From the NCBI GenBank assembly GCA_001792895.1, contig MARA01000001.1:248001-312000 (forward strand): 64,000 nt of DNA, written 5' to 3'. Below the pieces are notes generated by a model that saw only the letters and a program-made list of their open reading frames with translations, was not told the DNA's origin and ran no database searches. The number at the start of each line of letters is the position of its first letter. Position 1 is the stretch's first letter. This document shows positions 34,872 through 45,869 of this stretch, in pieces. This DNA comes from Lentinus brumalis (Eukaryota > Basidiomycota > Agaricomycetes > Polyporales > Polyporaceae). A program made the translations under genes and the position numbers.

Positions 34872-37800
34872 TCAAGGCTTCACATTGCCGACCGATTGCG
34901 TCGCAGCCTCCTTCATTCCAGATGTGGCCGGAATCCTACCAGTGTTGTCGTGGCCGGGAATAGGTTCGCTGCTCGGGACACCTTGAAGGCCGAGAAGCCC
35001 CTCATGAGTGACCGGGGGAGAGCGGACATTCGTCGTCATATCATCAACAGGCTCATTGCTGGGGACGGGAGCAGCCGCACCGATGCTTGTGGGGTCGCCG
35101 GTCCCCTCGCTTACGGATGGCTCGGCGCCGCGCGACGAGGCGGGCAATTCGGCGGGCAATGCGGCGGGCAATGCGGCGGGCACAGCACGCGTTTCAATAT
35201 CCGCACTGGGAGGAAAGGCGGACGAGTGATAGACGGGCGAAGAAGGCACTCCGCCCACGCTACCCGAGAACGCTGCTCCTGACTGCATTGTTGTCAGGTC
35301 CGTGTATCCAAGGAACGGAGTGAGGGGCGTAACATATGGTGGTGGCGAGCGCACCTCCAACATCGTTGTGCTGCCCTTCTCCAGCAGTATTGTGTTGAGC
35401 AAATGCTGCAGCCGCTGCACCTCTTCCTTCTGTGTCCGCAGCTCGTCCAATGCACCGTTCAGCCGCACGGCGAGCATACCTTGGCCTTCAATGGCTGTAC
35501 GTGCCACCGTCCGGAGTTCAGAAATCTCGCGCTGGACATCCTGCCGGCTAGCTGCAAAAGAGTCCTCAAGGGTCCTAATCGATTTCGAGATGGAGTCGTT
35601 CTGCATGTGGAGGGTTTGGAAGTTTGAGTTGACGCGCCGGTATATCTCGTCTGACCCTTGTGCATGCCGGACGACCTGGAGACTGTGCGAGCCCGTGACG
35701 GGCAGATCCATGTTGATGTCAGGAGCGGAGCTGGCACGGGGTGTAGACACTCCGCCACTGCTTGCTGCCTGCGAAGCCGCATCTGCGACACTGTCAGAAA
35801 TCCCTGGCTCGGTCTGGACTGTGGGATTACATGCACCGAGTCAGCAACATACTCTGTTAGATCCCGCGAGAACAACGTACGACTCCACTTACGGATAGCC
35901 TTGGCGCGGCCATACATGCGCAGCCGCTTGTGGGGACGTTGGATGTGCCGCCGGGCACCCTCTGCCGCATTGCCCGGTCCCGGCCCAGGACCTCCCCACC
36001 ATGGCTGTCGCCAGCATCCTCCTCCTGGGAGTCGGGTCGTGGCCGCTTGGAAGGCAGGGACTGGCCTGGCTCTGAAAAGGGACTGTATGTGAGCGACAGT
36101 CAGTGTTGGACTCCAGCCATGGCCAACTCACCATTGTCGTTGTCGTTGTCGCGCACAGGACCATCCTGGTCTGCCTCGTCGTCGTCGTCGTCAGAGCCGC
36201 CAGTCATTGTCGCAGCAGTGCGCTTCTTCAAGCGCCTCAGCGGCTGCGACCTTTCACTATCACTGCTGTCGGCGCTCGCTACTGGTGCTGAAGGAGCAGC
36301 AGGCCTACGAGCTGCACGCCTGCCAGTTCCCTTGATGGTTGCCGGAGGCGAGGGGGCCCGGGGAGCCTCAGAGGCAGAGCCGTCCTCAAACTCAGAGGTA
36401 GGAGCCAGAAACCGGGCTCTTGCCGAGTTGGGGGTTCGTGGCTTCTGCATACGCCATTCTGAGTTCTTGGCCCAGCGCGAGGGCTTAAGGGTCTGGAGCT
36501 TATTGAGGAACCATGCGGGGGGTGTAAAGCCGCGGTCGTTGGCAAACCGCGGGCGGATGGACTTTGCTGGGTGAGGAGCATTGAGACGGCCTCGGAACTG
36601 AAAGTCGTACAGAATGTACAGACGCTGTTCCTTGGTCCATGTGTCTCCCGCCACGTCCCGTGGGACCAGCGAACAAGCGGCCTGGTTGTTCGTGCAATGG
36701 TTGCACATTGCGCCGTGCAGGAAGTTCACGCGGCAGGTTGCGCGGCTGTCATGGCATAAGAGGCACGGAATGACCTGGAGTCGTGGTTAGCAACATGATC
36801 AAGAATGAGCTAGGAGCTCAACGAACCATGACTACCCAGTGGTCCAACAAATCTTGCTCGTTGAAGTTGAAGTTGTCAGGGAAAGGCTCGGGGAGCACAA
36901 GGCGCGGGTATCCTGCCTTGCCGCGTCGTACATCCCCGCCCGTTTGGCCTGACTGCCCCCCCTCCTTCAGTGTTGGCTGCCTTCCCCTTTGGTCGTATGG
37001 TAATGGTGCCAGAACCGGATGCTTGTGGGTTGGCCGGGGCAGCAGCCGAGGTCTTCTTCGGTGCCTTGCCTCTGGACGAACGGCGGCGACGTGTTACACC
37101 AACCGTGCCCGGCGATTTAGCGGCTGCTGGCGTGCTCTTGACAGCGGGCGGTGCGACCTTGTCTGCTGCCCGAGTACGTGCCCGGGTGCGTACGCCCTTC
37201 TTAGACGGGGATCGGCAGGGGGTGCTGTCTCGGACATGTCAACATCGGACGGTTCAGCCTCGGGCCGCTCTACATCAGCAGTGTCGCGCTCGGCCGCAGG
37301 ACCCTGCGACGGATGCGCATCTGGCGATTGGGTGATGGACGCGTGGGGTGCGGTCGGATTAGTGTTGGGGTCGGCCGCAGAGGTGCCAGCGTTCAAAGCT
37401 TGAGAAGCGGCTGCTTGCTGTGGCGGAAGACGTGCGGATGTGCTACTCCATCCGGTGCTGCAGTAGTGGCATGAGAGGGCGCTGGGGTCACAGGATGGGT
37501 CGGTGACGCTACGGGACAGGCTGGCAGAATGAGCGACTCAGACAATGCAATAAGATCATGTAACGCACCAGCAGTGTCCCACCAGCCACCTACAACCGGC
37601 TGAAACTGATAGTTCCTGTCGCGCGTGAAATTGCGAACCGTCTCCGGGCACCGTGCGGGATCCAACGACTCAATGTCGAGGGGCCGCTTTTCAAGGAACG
37701 CCGTGTTGTATTCCTGGAGAAACGCGAGGGCAAATAGAGGAAGAGCAAGCTCTTGGGAGGGCAGCTGTTTGAGAAGGGCCGCAAGCTCGCGGAGCTCTTG

Positions 37801-37944
37801 ACGAAGACCACGATCCCAGCCAGGGCGGGCAGGGCTGGGAGCGGGAGGCCGGGCAGTCCAGGCAGTCTGAGCCCGGGCAGATTGAGCATAGACTTGTTCG
37901 ACAATGGTGGGCGACTGAGCAGCAGGAAGATTCATGGCGGACAT
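34872..37944 (-). pseudogene. Gene B: paralogue of gene A with Zn2Cys6-like cluster and coiled coil; frame-broken
   Basis: Same order as gene A. The N-terminal domain (SPTIVEQVYAQSARAQTAW, ALAFLQEYNTAF, VVGGWWDTA) is followed by a low-complexity exon ending DLLDHWVVM. The cysteine cluster CLLCHDSRATC...CNHCTNNQAAC has the same C-x2-C-x6-C-x9-C-x2-C-x6-C spacing, followed by WTKEQRLYILYDFQF. The coiled coil (EIYRRVNSNFQTLHMQ; LRTVARTAIEGQG) and an Ala-rich tail with repeated AALPA/ELPA end at 34872. Frame changes needed in this reading: a 29-nt GT...AG segment (37418-37446), a shift near 37230, one extra base in a C7 run (36956-36962), and one shift near 36000. A is intact with a single short splice, so B is probably a decayed copy; base-calling errors in homopolymers are the alternative. 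It is divergent from gene D, 255 bp away. Confidence 0.5.
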
Positions 37945-38199
37945 ACAGGAGCAGTGTTGCGTGTAGTGGTAGCAGTAGGTAAGACCCGGGCACCGTGGAT
38001 GACCCGCGGGCACAACGCGACGCGTCAACAAATCACGTGATCGCAAGAAGAACGAACCAACTTGGGGCTGGCATGCCCCGGCTGCCCGGGACCGCAAACC
38101 GTGCCGCACTTGTCCTGGACTGAATCGGTAAGTCGTTTGTATCCTATACGTGTATGATAACTCACTGGTGGGCGCAAAAGCAACCGGCTCACAGAGACC

Positions 38200-40387
38200 A
38201 TGCCCGTATGTATGTGATCTGATCAGACATCAACAGCTGTTAATGATTTGTCTCTAGAAACGGAGCAAACGGACGGGCAGAAAACGTAATTCAGGTGCAT
38301 ACGACAGCGGTGAGGAGGATGGCACCCTCGTTGGGTCGCCAATGCAGATTCCGCCGGGCTTGGGGACTGATCGTAAGTTCAATCACTGCGTATCTGATCT
38401 GAGTGCAGGGATAACTGGGGAGGCAACGCCCCTGGACCTGCCGCAGAAACCAACCCAGTTAGCCCCGATGTTGGTGCATCCGAGTCACTGGTACATAACA
38501 TATCTGCGCCCGCAAGGGGCTCAATGAGCCCGCGTGCAGAATACCTTGGCGGCGCATCAAGGCGGGCGACGGGCCCAATAGGACGGACTCTCCGCCAGTC
38601 CCCCGAGGCTACCGAAGACCTCTATGGTCCACCAACCAGCCCCATCGGCAGCCTGCCCTTACTGCCAGGCAACCTCGCGGATGGCAGCCCGGGCAGGCCA
38701 GACGAGCCGGGCAACATGCCCTCCGACCCTCTCCTCTCTCCCGGGGAACGTCCCGGCACGCATTCCAACCGGCGGGCACGCGGAATATTTGGGCGGCGTC
38801 CCGGGCAGTTCATTCGGACCACCTACGAGCCCGATAAGCTACTCGCGCCCCCAGCTGTACGACGATTCCGGCGATACGTACGAGCCGCTCGGTAGCCCCA
38901 TCGGCAGCCTCCTTCCACTGCCCGGCAACCGCAAGGATGGCAGCCCGGGCAGGCTAGACGAGCCGGGCAGCATGCCCTCCGACCCTCTCCTTCCTCCCGC
39001 GGGGAACGTCCCGACACATACTCCAATCGGCGGGCATGCGGAATATTTGGGCGGCGTCCCGGGCAGTGTATTCGGACCACCGACGAGCCCGATAAGCTAC
39101 TCGCACCCCCAGCTGTACGACGATTCCGGCGATACGTACGAGCCGCTCGGTAGCCCCATCGGCAGCCTCCTTCCACTGCCCGGCAACCGCGCGGACGGCA
39201 ATCCGGGCAGGCTAGACGAGCCGGGCAGCATGCCCTCCGACCCTCTCCTCTCTCCCGCGGGGAACGTCCCGGCACGCATTCCAACCGGCGGGCACGCGGA
39301 ATATTTGGGCGGCGTCCCGGGCAGTTTATTCGGACCACCGACGAGCCCGATAAGCTACTCGCGCCCCCAGCTGTACGACGATTCCGGCGATACGTACGAG
39401 CCGCTCGGTAGCCCCATCGGCAGCCTCCTTCCACTGCCCGGCAACCGCGCGGACGGCAACCCGGGCAGGCTAGACGAGCCGGGCAGCATGCCCTCCGACC
39501 CTCTCCTCTCTCCCGCGGGGAACGTCCCGGCACGTACTCCAACTGGCGGGCACGCGGAATATTTGGGCGGCGTCCCGGGCAGTTTATTCGGACCACCGAC
39601 GAGCCCGATAAGCTACTCGCGCCCCCAGCTGTACGACGATTCCGGCGATACGTACGAGCCGCTCGGTAGCCCCATCGGCAGCCCCCTTCCACTGCCCGGC
39701 AACCGCGCGGACGGCAATCCGGGCAGGTCGGACGAGCCGGGCAGCACGGCCTTACACGCGCTTCAGCCTCCGGATGCGGACATGCGTCCTACAGTGGGAT
39801 GGTTTGTGAACGGACGAACCTCCCTGGGGACGAAGTTCTCCCTGGTGCCTATGGATGCCTCTGCCGACGTGTCGGCTCCCACACCGCAGGCCACCAGTAC
39901 ATCACCCGTCGCTCGGACTGATAATCGGACCTTTTACCCCGATATCCGCTCGCCATCCCCACAACACTCGATTGGAGATCGGATGAGGTTAGATGCACCT
40001 GACTCCACAACCATTATGCCCGTGGCGGACCAGTCCACCGTATCATCATCCCACACTGGACATGTTGGGGGCTCACCCTGCGGTAGCGGCCCAGGCCCTG
40101 CGGGCCGCCAGTCTCCGATTGCAGGTGGCAGTACAAGCAGACCTGTCGATAGAACAACCCCTGGCACATACAGTAAATCTCTACTCCGCATGGCTGAAGA
40201 ATCCACATACCGCAGTGGCGAACGCCTCACGTACTTGCGGGGCGAAAGTCGCGCGTGGAAAGAAGTGGTTGTGGCAGTACAAAGAGCGGATCTGACGACC
40301 ATGATGAAGAACGCGGGGGAGTGGAGCTGCTATAACGAGATTCTGTGTAGCATCGGAGAAGAGTGGTATCCTGACAAGACTCAGTAG
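38200..40387 (+). CDS. Gene D: repeat-containing paralogue of gene C
   Basis: A tiny first exon (Met-Pro, 38200-38205) and a 52-nt intron lead to KRSKRTGRKRNSG and DSGEEDGTLVGSPMQIPP, matching gene C's start (DSDGEADTLMGSPMEVAPP). Continuing requires GT...AG segments of 36 nt (38373-38408) and 26 nt (38491-38516), or indels. Then come about 4.4 copies of an 86-residue repeat containing GGHAEYLGGVPGS, GPPTSPISYSRPQLYDDSGD and GSPIGSLLPLPGN; the first copy lacks 2 nt near 38740, which shifts the frame. The unique C-terminus (LRMAEESTYRSGERLTYL; GEWSCYNEILCSIGEEWYP) matches gene C. From about 38760 to 40387 the frame is continuous. Function unknown. Confidence 0.5.
38625..39755 (+). repeat. 258-bp coding minisatellite in gene D, about 4.4 copies
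   Basis: Landmark GGGGAACGTC recurs at 38743, 39001, 39259 and 39517, exactly 258 bp (86 codons) apart, so copy number can change without shifting the frame. The unit includes several GCCCGGGCAG words. Confidence 0.92.
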
Positions 40388-40435
40388 TATAATGCATCGC
40401 TGCATAGGGGAAAACCTCCGATTCCACTGCCTCGC

Positions 40436-40540
40436 CCGACCTGCCCGGGCATCCGATCTGCCTGCCCGGGAACCCGTTCTGCCCGAAAGATGCCCTGCCC
40501 GGGATGTCGTCTGCCCGGCAAAATGGCCTGCCCGGAGATG
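40436..40540 (+). repeat. Array of CTGCCCGG words between genes D and M
   Basis: CCTGCCCGGGCATCCG, CCTGCCCGGGAACCCG, TCTGCCCGAAAGAT, CCCTGCCCGGGATG, TCTGCCCGGCAAAA and CCTGCCCGGAGATG follow each other at irregular 15-20 bp spacing, 50 bp after gene D. Confidence 0.75.
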
Positions 40541-40588
40541 TGCTCATAGACCGTCATCGTATGTGAGTGCATAGGGGCGCTCGGCCAA

Positions 40589-41721
40589 TTAAATCAACAT
40601 CGTTACATGTATTCCCTCGGGCAAACTATCCTGCAGATCGCTCAGATATGCCTCGAGCCTCTCTTGCTGCTCCTCATATGGTGTCCGAGTGCCTGCCTCG
40701 CACAACTCTTCTTCCATCTCAAGGAGAGCCGGAGGAGGCCACTCTGGCTCATCATCGACCGTGTCCCTGAGATCGAACCGCCTGCACCACTCCCAATCGG
40801 GGGAGTTGCCGTACCAGTAGTCCTCCCAAGACCATGGCGGCGCTGCACAACACTCCTCCGGGTCGTCCTCAATGTCTGTGTTGGACCAGGATGCTAACCA
40901 TTGCAATCGATCAGCATTTAATCACATAGGGAAAAATACATCAGACATACCGAAGGCTGGCAGACTCTCTTCGAGATCGCGCAAGTATGCATCGAGGCCC
41001 TCTTGCTCCTCATCAGACGGTGGCTGCCCACCTACATCACGCCGCATCTCTTCTTCCAGCTCAAGCAGCGCCGGTGGAGGCCACTCTGGTTCATCCACCA
41101 CTACATCGCCCAGACCCAGCCGCCACCGCCACTCCCACTCAGGGGCAGTCCCGTACCAATAGTCCTCCCACGACCACCGCACAGGAGGACTGGGACAGTC
41201 GTCCGGGTCGTCTTCGGGGTCCGGGTCGGACCAGGATTCCCCGTACTCGGATGGCACGGAGACCTCAGTTGGCTCCATGTCCGTCAATGGATCCAAGCTC
41301 GGACTGGCACTGATGTTGAAGCTCCGGAACTGGCGCATCAGATGCAGCTCGATGTCGCGTTCTGCCCCTGATGGGAAAAATTGTCATAGGCTATTTGGCC
41401 AGCCATGCGAGAGACGCACCGAAGAGATGATCATGCACACTCTCCAACAGAGCTGTGGTAGTGCTATCTTGTAGATCTCGACCAACATCAGCACAAAGTG
41501 TGTTACGAATGCAGGGAAGCAAGAGTATACCGGTGACCACCAGGGAATAATCGGATATACGAGTCTGAAGCAGATGCAGCTGTGCAAAATGACTGAGTTA
41601 ATGCCCGTTTCCGAAACGTACGGAGGAAGCTCACCTGGACAACCAGAGCACTCAGATATTGAGACGGGGTCACGGGAGATGGCATGGTGTGGAGGAAGCG
41701 ATGGTTTGGAACGAGAACCAT
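40589..41721 (-). CDS. Gene M: acidic protein with an internally duplicated WSWEDYWYG domain
   Basis: Exons read from 41721 (MVLVPNHRFLHTMPSPVTPS) join through introns with donors near 41633, 41420 and 40982. A mid segment contains TTTALLESVHDHLFGAERD. Then come two tandem copies of a domain of about 95 residues: copy one has WSWEDYWYGTAPEWEW and DEPEWPPPALLELEEEM, copy two WSWEDYWYGNSPDWEW and DEPEWPPPALLEMEEEL. An intron separates the copies, suggesting exon duplication. The ends LRDLEESLPAF and LSDLQDSLPEG also correspond. Rich in Asp, Glu and Trp, with no known fold. The start is uncertain: an overlapping frame upstream (41815) holds RCPSCDD and ECSGCPG but does not join in phase. Confidence 0.5.
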
Positions 41722-42086
41722 GAAGAGTATGCCTTATCAGGGCATCATCACATGAGGGGCATCGCTTGCCGGACTTGAACGCCGGCATGGCGGCGACCCT
41801 CTCCCGTATGCTCATTGAGGAGGGAACATCCCCTCAACCCTTTGCGAACTGTTAATTGTGCAGGTCCTTGATGACGGCTTTGCAATCTGCGCCTTATGCA
41901 GACACAACGATCACCACGATAGGGCCGGGTGGGTGGTGCCCTGAGGATGGGAGCACTTCATGGGGCCTCCAACATTGCCGTAGCGCATCCAACTGGGCAC
42001 CAGAGATGGCAGAAGGATTCTCGATGGAGGCTGCTAGCCCGCGATTTCGGCCCGAGCGGGCCCGCGAAACCAGCCCGCAGTGCGAA

Positions 42087-42171
42087 CTGCCCCGAACAAC
42101 TGCCCGGAACAACTGCCCGGAACAACTTCCCAGAACAACTGCCCGGGATGACTGCCCGGAATGACTGCTGC
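42087..42171 (+). repeat. Array of AACTGCCCGG words
   Basis: About six copies of a 13-15-bp unit AACAACTGCCCGG with small changes (one reads TTCCCAGAAC). It lies 260 bp before the 237-bp minisatellite. The rest of 41722-42429 shows no supported gene. Confidence 0.8.
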
Positions 42172-42429
42172 CCACAATAAAGGTGCTCTATGAAGAGATG
42201 GATGACAAGGACTGGTCTTCCATTGTGCTTAAGCACTGACCCTGGGGGTGCTTGCATTATGCTAATAAGCGGGAGGAACATTGGAACCAGTAACAGAATG
42301 TGGGGCGTCAGATGCGGATACCTGCAAGGGCAGGTGTTGGACGAGATATCATCCGGCAAGATCATAGGAAATGATCTTTCAGCTGTAGATGTGGATGGAG
42401 GTGTGTACAGAGAACCCAGCCGGACTGGA

Positions 42430-45400
42430 CCGCTGATCTGAGCCGGACTGCACCCCTGAGCTGTACAGCTGCGACCGTACTGCCAGCGACCGGCAGTACC
42501 GAGCTGCTGCACGAGCTCAGGACCGCCGTATGTGACTCCGAGTCCCACAGAGCAGTGCTAGAGACGCCGCAGAAGTACATGGATGCTGTCGGGAGCTGCT
42601 ACAGAGCGGCGCGGTGCTGGGCAGCGGCGCACCAGGGTGGGCCGGCCGGACTTCGGAAGCGGCCAGGGATGTGGGCCAGCCGGACTGCACCCCTGAGCTG
42701 TACAGCTGCGATCGTACTGCCAGCGACCGGCAGTACCGAGCTGCTGCACGAGCTCAGGACCGCCGTATGTGACTCCGAGTCCCACAGAGCAGTGCTAGAG
42801 ACGCCGCAGAAGTACATGGATGCTGTCGGGAGCTGCTACAGAGCGGCGCGGTGCTGGGCAGCGGCGCACCGGGGTGGGCCGGCCGGACTTCGGAAGCGGC
42901 CAGGGATGTGGGCCAGCCGGACTGCACCCCTGAGCTGTACAGCTGCGATCGTACTGCCAGCGACCGGCAGTACCGAGCTGCTGCACGAGCTCAGGACCGC
43001 CGTATGTGACTCCGAGTTCCACAGAGCAGTGCTAGAGACGCCGCAGAAGTACATGGATGCTGTCGGGAGCTGCTACAGAGCGGCGCGGTGCTGGGCAGCG
43101 GCGCACCAGGGTGGGCCTGCCGGACTTCGGAAGCGGCCAGGGATGTGGGCCAGCCGGACTGCACCCCTGAGCTGTACAGCTGCGACCGTACTGCCAGCGA
43201 CCGGCAGTACCGAGCTGCTGCACGAGCTCAGGACCGCCGTATGTGACTCCGAGTCCCACAGAGCAGTGCTAGAGACGCCACAGAAGTACATGGATGCTGT
43301 CGGGAGCTGCTACAGAGCGGCGCGGTGCTGGGCAGCGGCGCACCAGGGTGGGCCGGCCGGACTTCGGAAGCGGCCAGGGATGTGGGCCAGCCGGACTGCA
43401 CCCCTGAGCTGTACAGCTGCGACCGTACTGCCAGCGACCGGCAGTACCGAGCTGCTGCACGAGCTCAGGACCGCCGTATGTGACTCCGAGTCCCACAGAG
43501 CAGTGCTAGAGACGCCGCAGAAGTACATGGATGCTGTCGGGAGCTGCTACAGAGCGGCGCGGTGCTGGGCAGCGGCGCACCAGGGTGGGCCGGCCGGACT
43601 TCGGAAGCGGCCAGGGATGTGGGCCAGCCGGACTGCACCCCTGAGCTGTACAGCTGCGATCGTACTGCCAGCGACCGGCAGTACCGAGCTGCTGCACGAG
43701 CTCAGGACCGCCGTATGTGACTCCGAGTCCCACAGAGCAGTGCTAGAGACGCCGCAGAAGTACATGGATGCTGTCGGGAGCTGCTACAGAGCGGCGCGGT
43801 GCTGGGCAGCGGCGCACCGGGGTGGGCCGGCCGGACTTCGGAAGCGGCCAGGGATGTGGGCCAGCCGGACTGCACCCCTGAGCTGTACAGCTGCGACCGT
43901 ACTGCCAGCGACCGGCAGTACCGAGCTGCTGCACGAGCTCAGGACCGCCGTATGTGACTCCGAGTCCCACAGAGCAGTGCTAGAGACGCCGCAGAAGTAC
44001 ATGGATGCTGTCGGGAGCTGCTACAGAGCGGCGCGGTGCTGGGCAGCGGCGCACCAGGGTGGGCCGGCCGGACTTCGGAAGCGGCCAGGGATGTGGGCCA
44101 GCCGGACTGCACCCCTGAGCTGTACAGCTGCGATCGTACTGCCAGCGACCGGCAGTACCGAGCTGCTGCACGAGCTCAGGACCGCCGTATGTGACTCCGA
44201 GTCCCACAGAGCAGTGCTAGAGACGCCGCAGAAGTACATGGATGCTGTCGGGAGCTGCTACAGAGCGGCGCGGTGCTGGGCAGCGGCGCACCGGGGTGGG
44301 CCGGCCGGACTTCGGAAGCGGCCAGGGATGTGGGCCAGCCGGACTGCACCCCTGAGCTGTACAGCTGCGATCGTACTGCCAGCGACCGGCAGTACCGAGC
44401 TGCTGCACGAGCTCAGGACCGCCGTATGTGACTCCGAGTCCCACAGAGCAGTGCTAGAGACGCCGCAGAAGTACATGGATGCTGTCGGGAGCTGCTACAG
44501 AGCGGCGCGGTGCTGGGCAGCGGCGCACCAGGGTGGGCCGGCCGGACTTCGGAAGCGGCCAGGGATGTGGGCCAGCCGGACTGCACCCCTGAGCTGTACA
44601 GCTGCGATCGTACTGCCAGCGACCGGCAGTACCGAGCTGCTGCACGAGCTCAGGACCGCCGTATGTGACTCCGAGTTCCACAGAGCAGTGCTAGAGACGC
44701 CGCAGAAGTACATGGATGCTGTCGGGAGCTGCTACAGAGCGGCGCGGTGCTGGGCAGCGGCGCACCAGGGTGGGCCGGCCGGACTTCGGAAGCGGCCAGG
44801 GATGTGGGCCAGCCGGACTGCACCCCTGAGCTGTACAGCTGCGACCGTACTGCCAGCGACCGGCAGTACCGAGCTGCTGCACGAGCTCAGGACCGCCGTA
44901 TGTGACTCCGAGTCCCACAGAGCAGTGCTAGAGACGCCACAGAAGTACATGGATGCTGTCGGGAGCTGCTACAGAGCGGCGCGGTGCTGGGCAGCGGCGC
45001 ACCAGGGTGGGCCGGCCGGACTTCGGAAGCGGCCAGGGATGCGGGCCAGCCGGACTGCACCCCTGAGCTGTACAGCTGCGACCGTACTGCCAGCGACCGG
45101 CAGTACCGAGCTGCTGCACGAGCTCAGGACCGCCGTATGTGACTCCGAGTCCCACAGAGCAGTGCTAGAGACGCCGCAGAAGTACATGGATGCTGTCGGG
45201 AGCTGCTACAGAGCGGCGCGGTGCTGGGCAGCGGCGCACCAGGGTGGGCCGGCCGGACTTCGGAAGCGGCCAGGGATGTGGGCCAGCCGGACTGCACCCC
45301 TGAGCTGTACAGCTGCGATCGTACTGCCAGCGACCGGCAGTACCGAGCTGCTGCACGAGCTCAGGACCGCCGTATGTGACTCCGAGTCCCACAGAGCAGT

Positions 45401-45430
45401 GCTAGAGACGCCACAGAAGTATATGGATGC
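42430..45430 (+). repeat. Minisatellite, 237-bp unit, about 12.6 copies
   Basis: Unit landmarks: GCCGGACTGCACCCCTGAGC, GAGACGCCGCAGAAGTACAT and GTGCTGGGCAGCGGCGCACC. Since 237 = 3 x 79, one frame stays open through the array and into the flank (1061 codons, 42555-45740), with repeated 72- and 75-codon ORFs on the other strand. Variant sites: CACCAGG or CACCGGG, TGCGATC or TGCGACC, GAGTCCC or GAGTTCC, ACGCCGC or ACGCCAC. Their order repeats with a seven-unit offset. I see no evidence that the long ORF is a gene. Confidence 0.95.
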
Positions 45431-45520
45431 TGTCGGGGCGGTGCTGTCGGGAGCGGTGCTGTCGGGAGCGGTGCTGTCGGGAGCGGTGCTGTCGGGAGCG
45501 GTGCTGTCGGGAGCTGCTAC
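45431..45520 (+). repeat. 15-bp tandem repeat at the end of the 237-bp array
   Basis: Five or six copies of GTGCTGTCGGGAGCG, derived from the GCTGTCGGGAGCTGCT part of the larger unit. Confidence 0.85.
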
Positions 45521-45869
45521 AGAGCGGTGCATAAAAGATACTGCAGGGTGGCAGGCGACAACCTATATGGCATTACAGAGAGCTACAATGAATCCATACG
45601 TTCACCAAAACCCGTATGCCTCCCAGCCAGCTGCAGTGAACATCCTTCAGGCAGAGCTGTATGTCACCCATAAGAAGGGCTCCAAACAGCAATCTTGTCC
45701 TTGCATAAGTACAGCCGTTGCATATGAAGCATGTATTTGAGCTAGTATGCTGTCCCTCAAGGGTCCGGCTGGGCCACAGTGCTGGCATAGTCCCTTGGTC
45801 CGGCCGGTCCACACCTCTGCACAGCTGCCCAAAACCCGGCTGGGCCACCTGAGCAATCAGCTGCAGCAG

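Noticed and set aside
34495..34986. 163-codon plus-strand ORF
   Set aside because: Its 3' part is antisense to the end of gene B and its 5' part spans TGCCCG-rich spacer.
38823..39692. 289-codon minus-strand ORF
   Set aside because: Antisense of the in-frame 258-bp repeat of gene D, whose sense strand has the conserved C-terminal domain.
42558..45532. A ladder of identical 72- and 75-codon minus-strand ORFs
   Set aside because: They recur every 237 bp and simply reflect the minisatellite.
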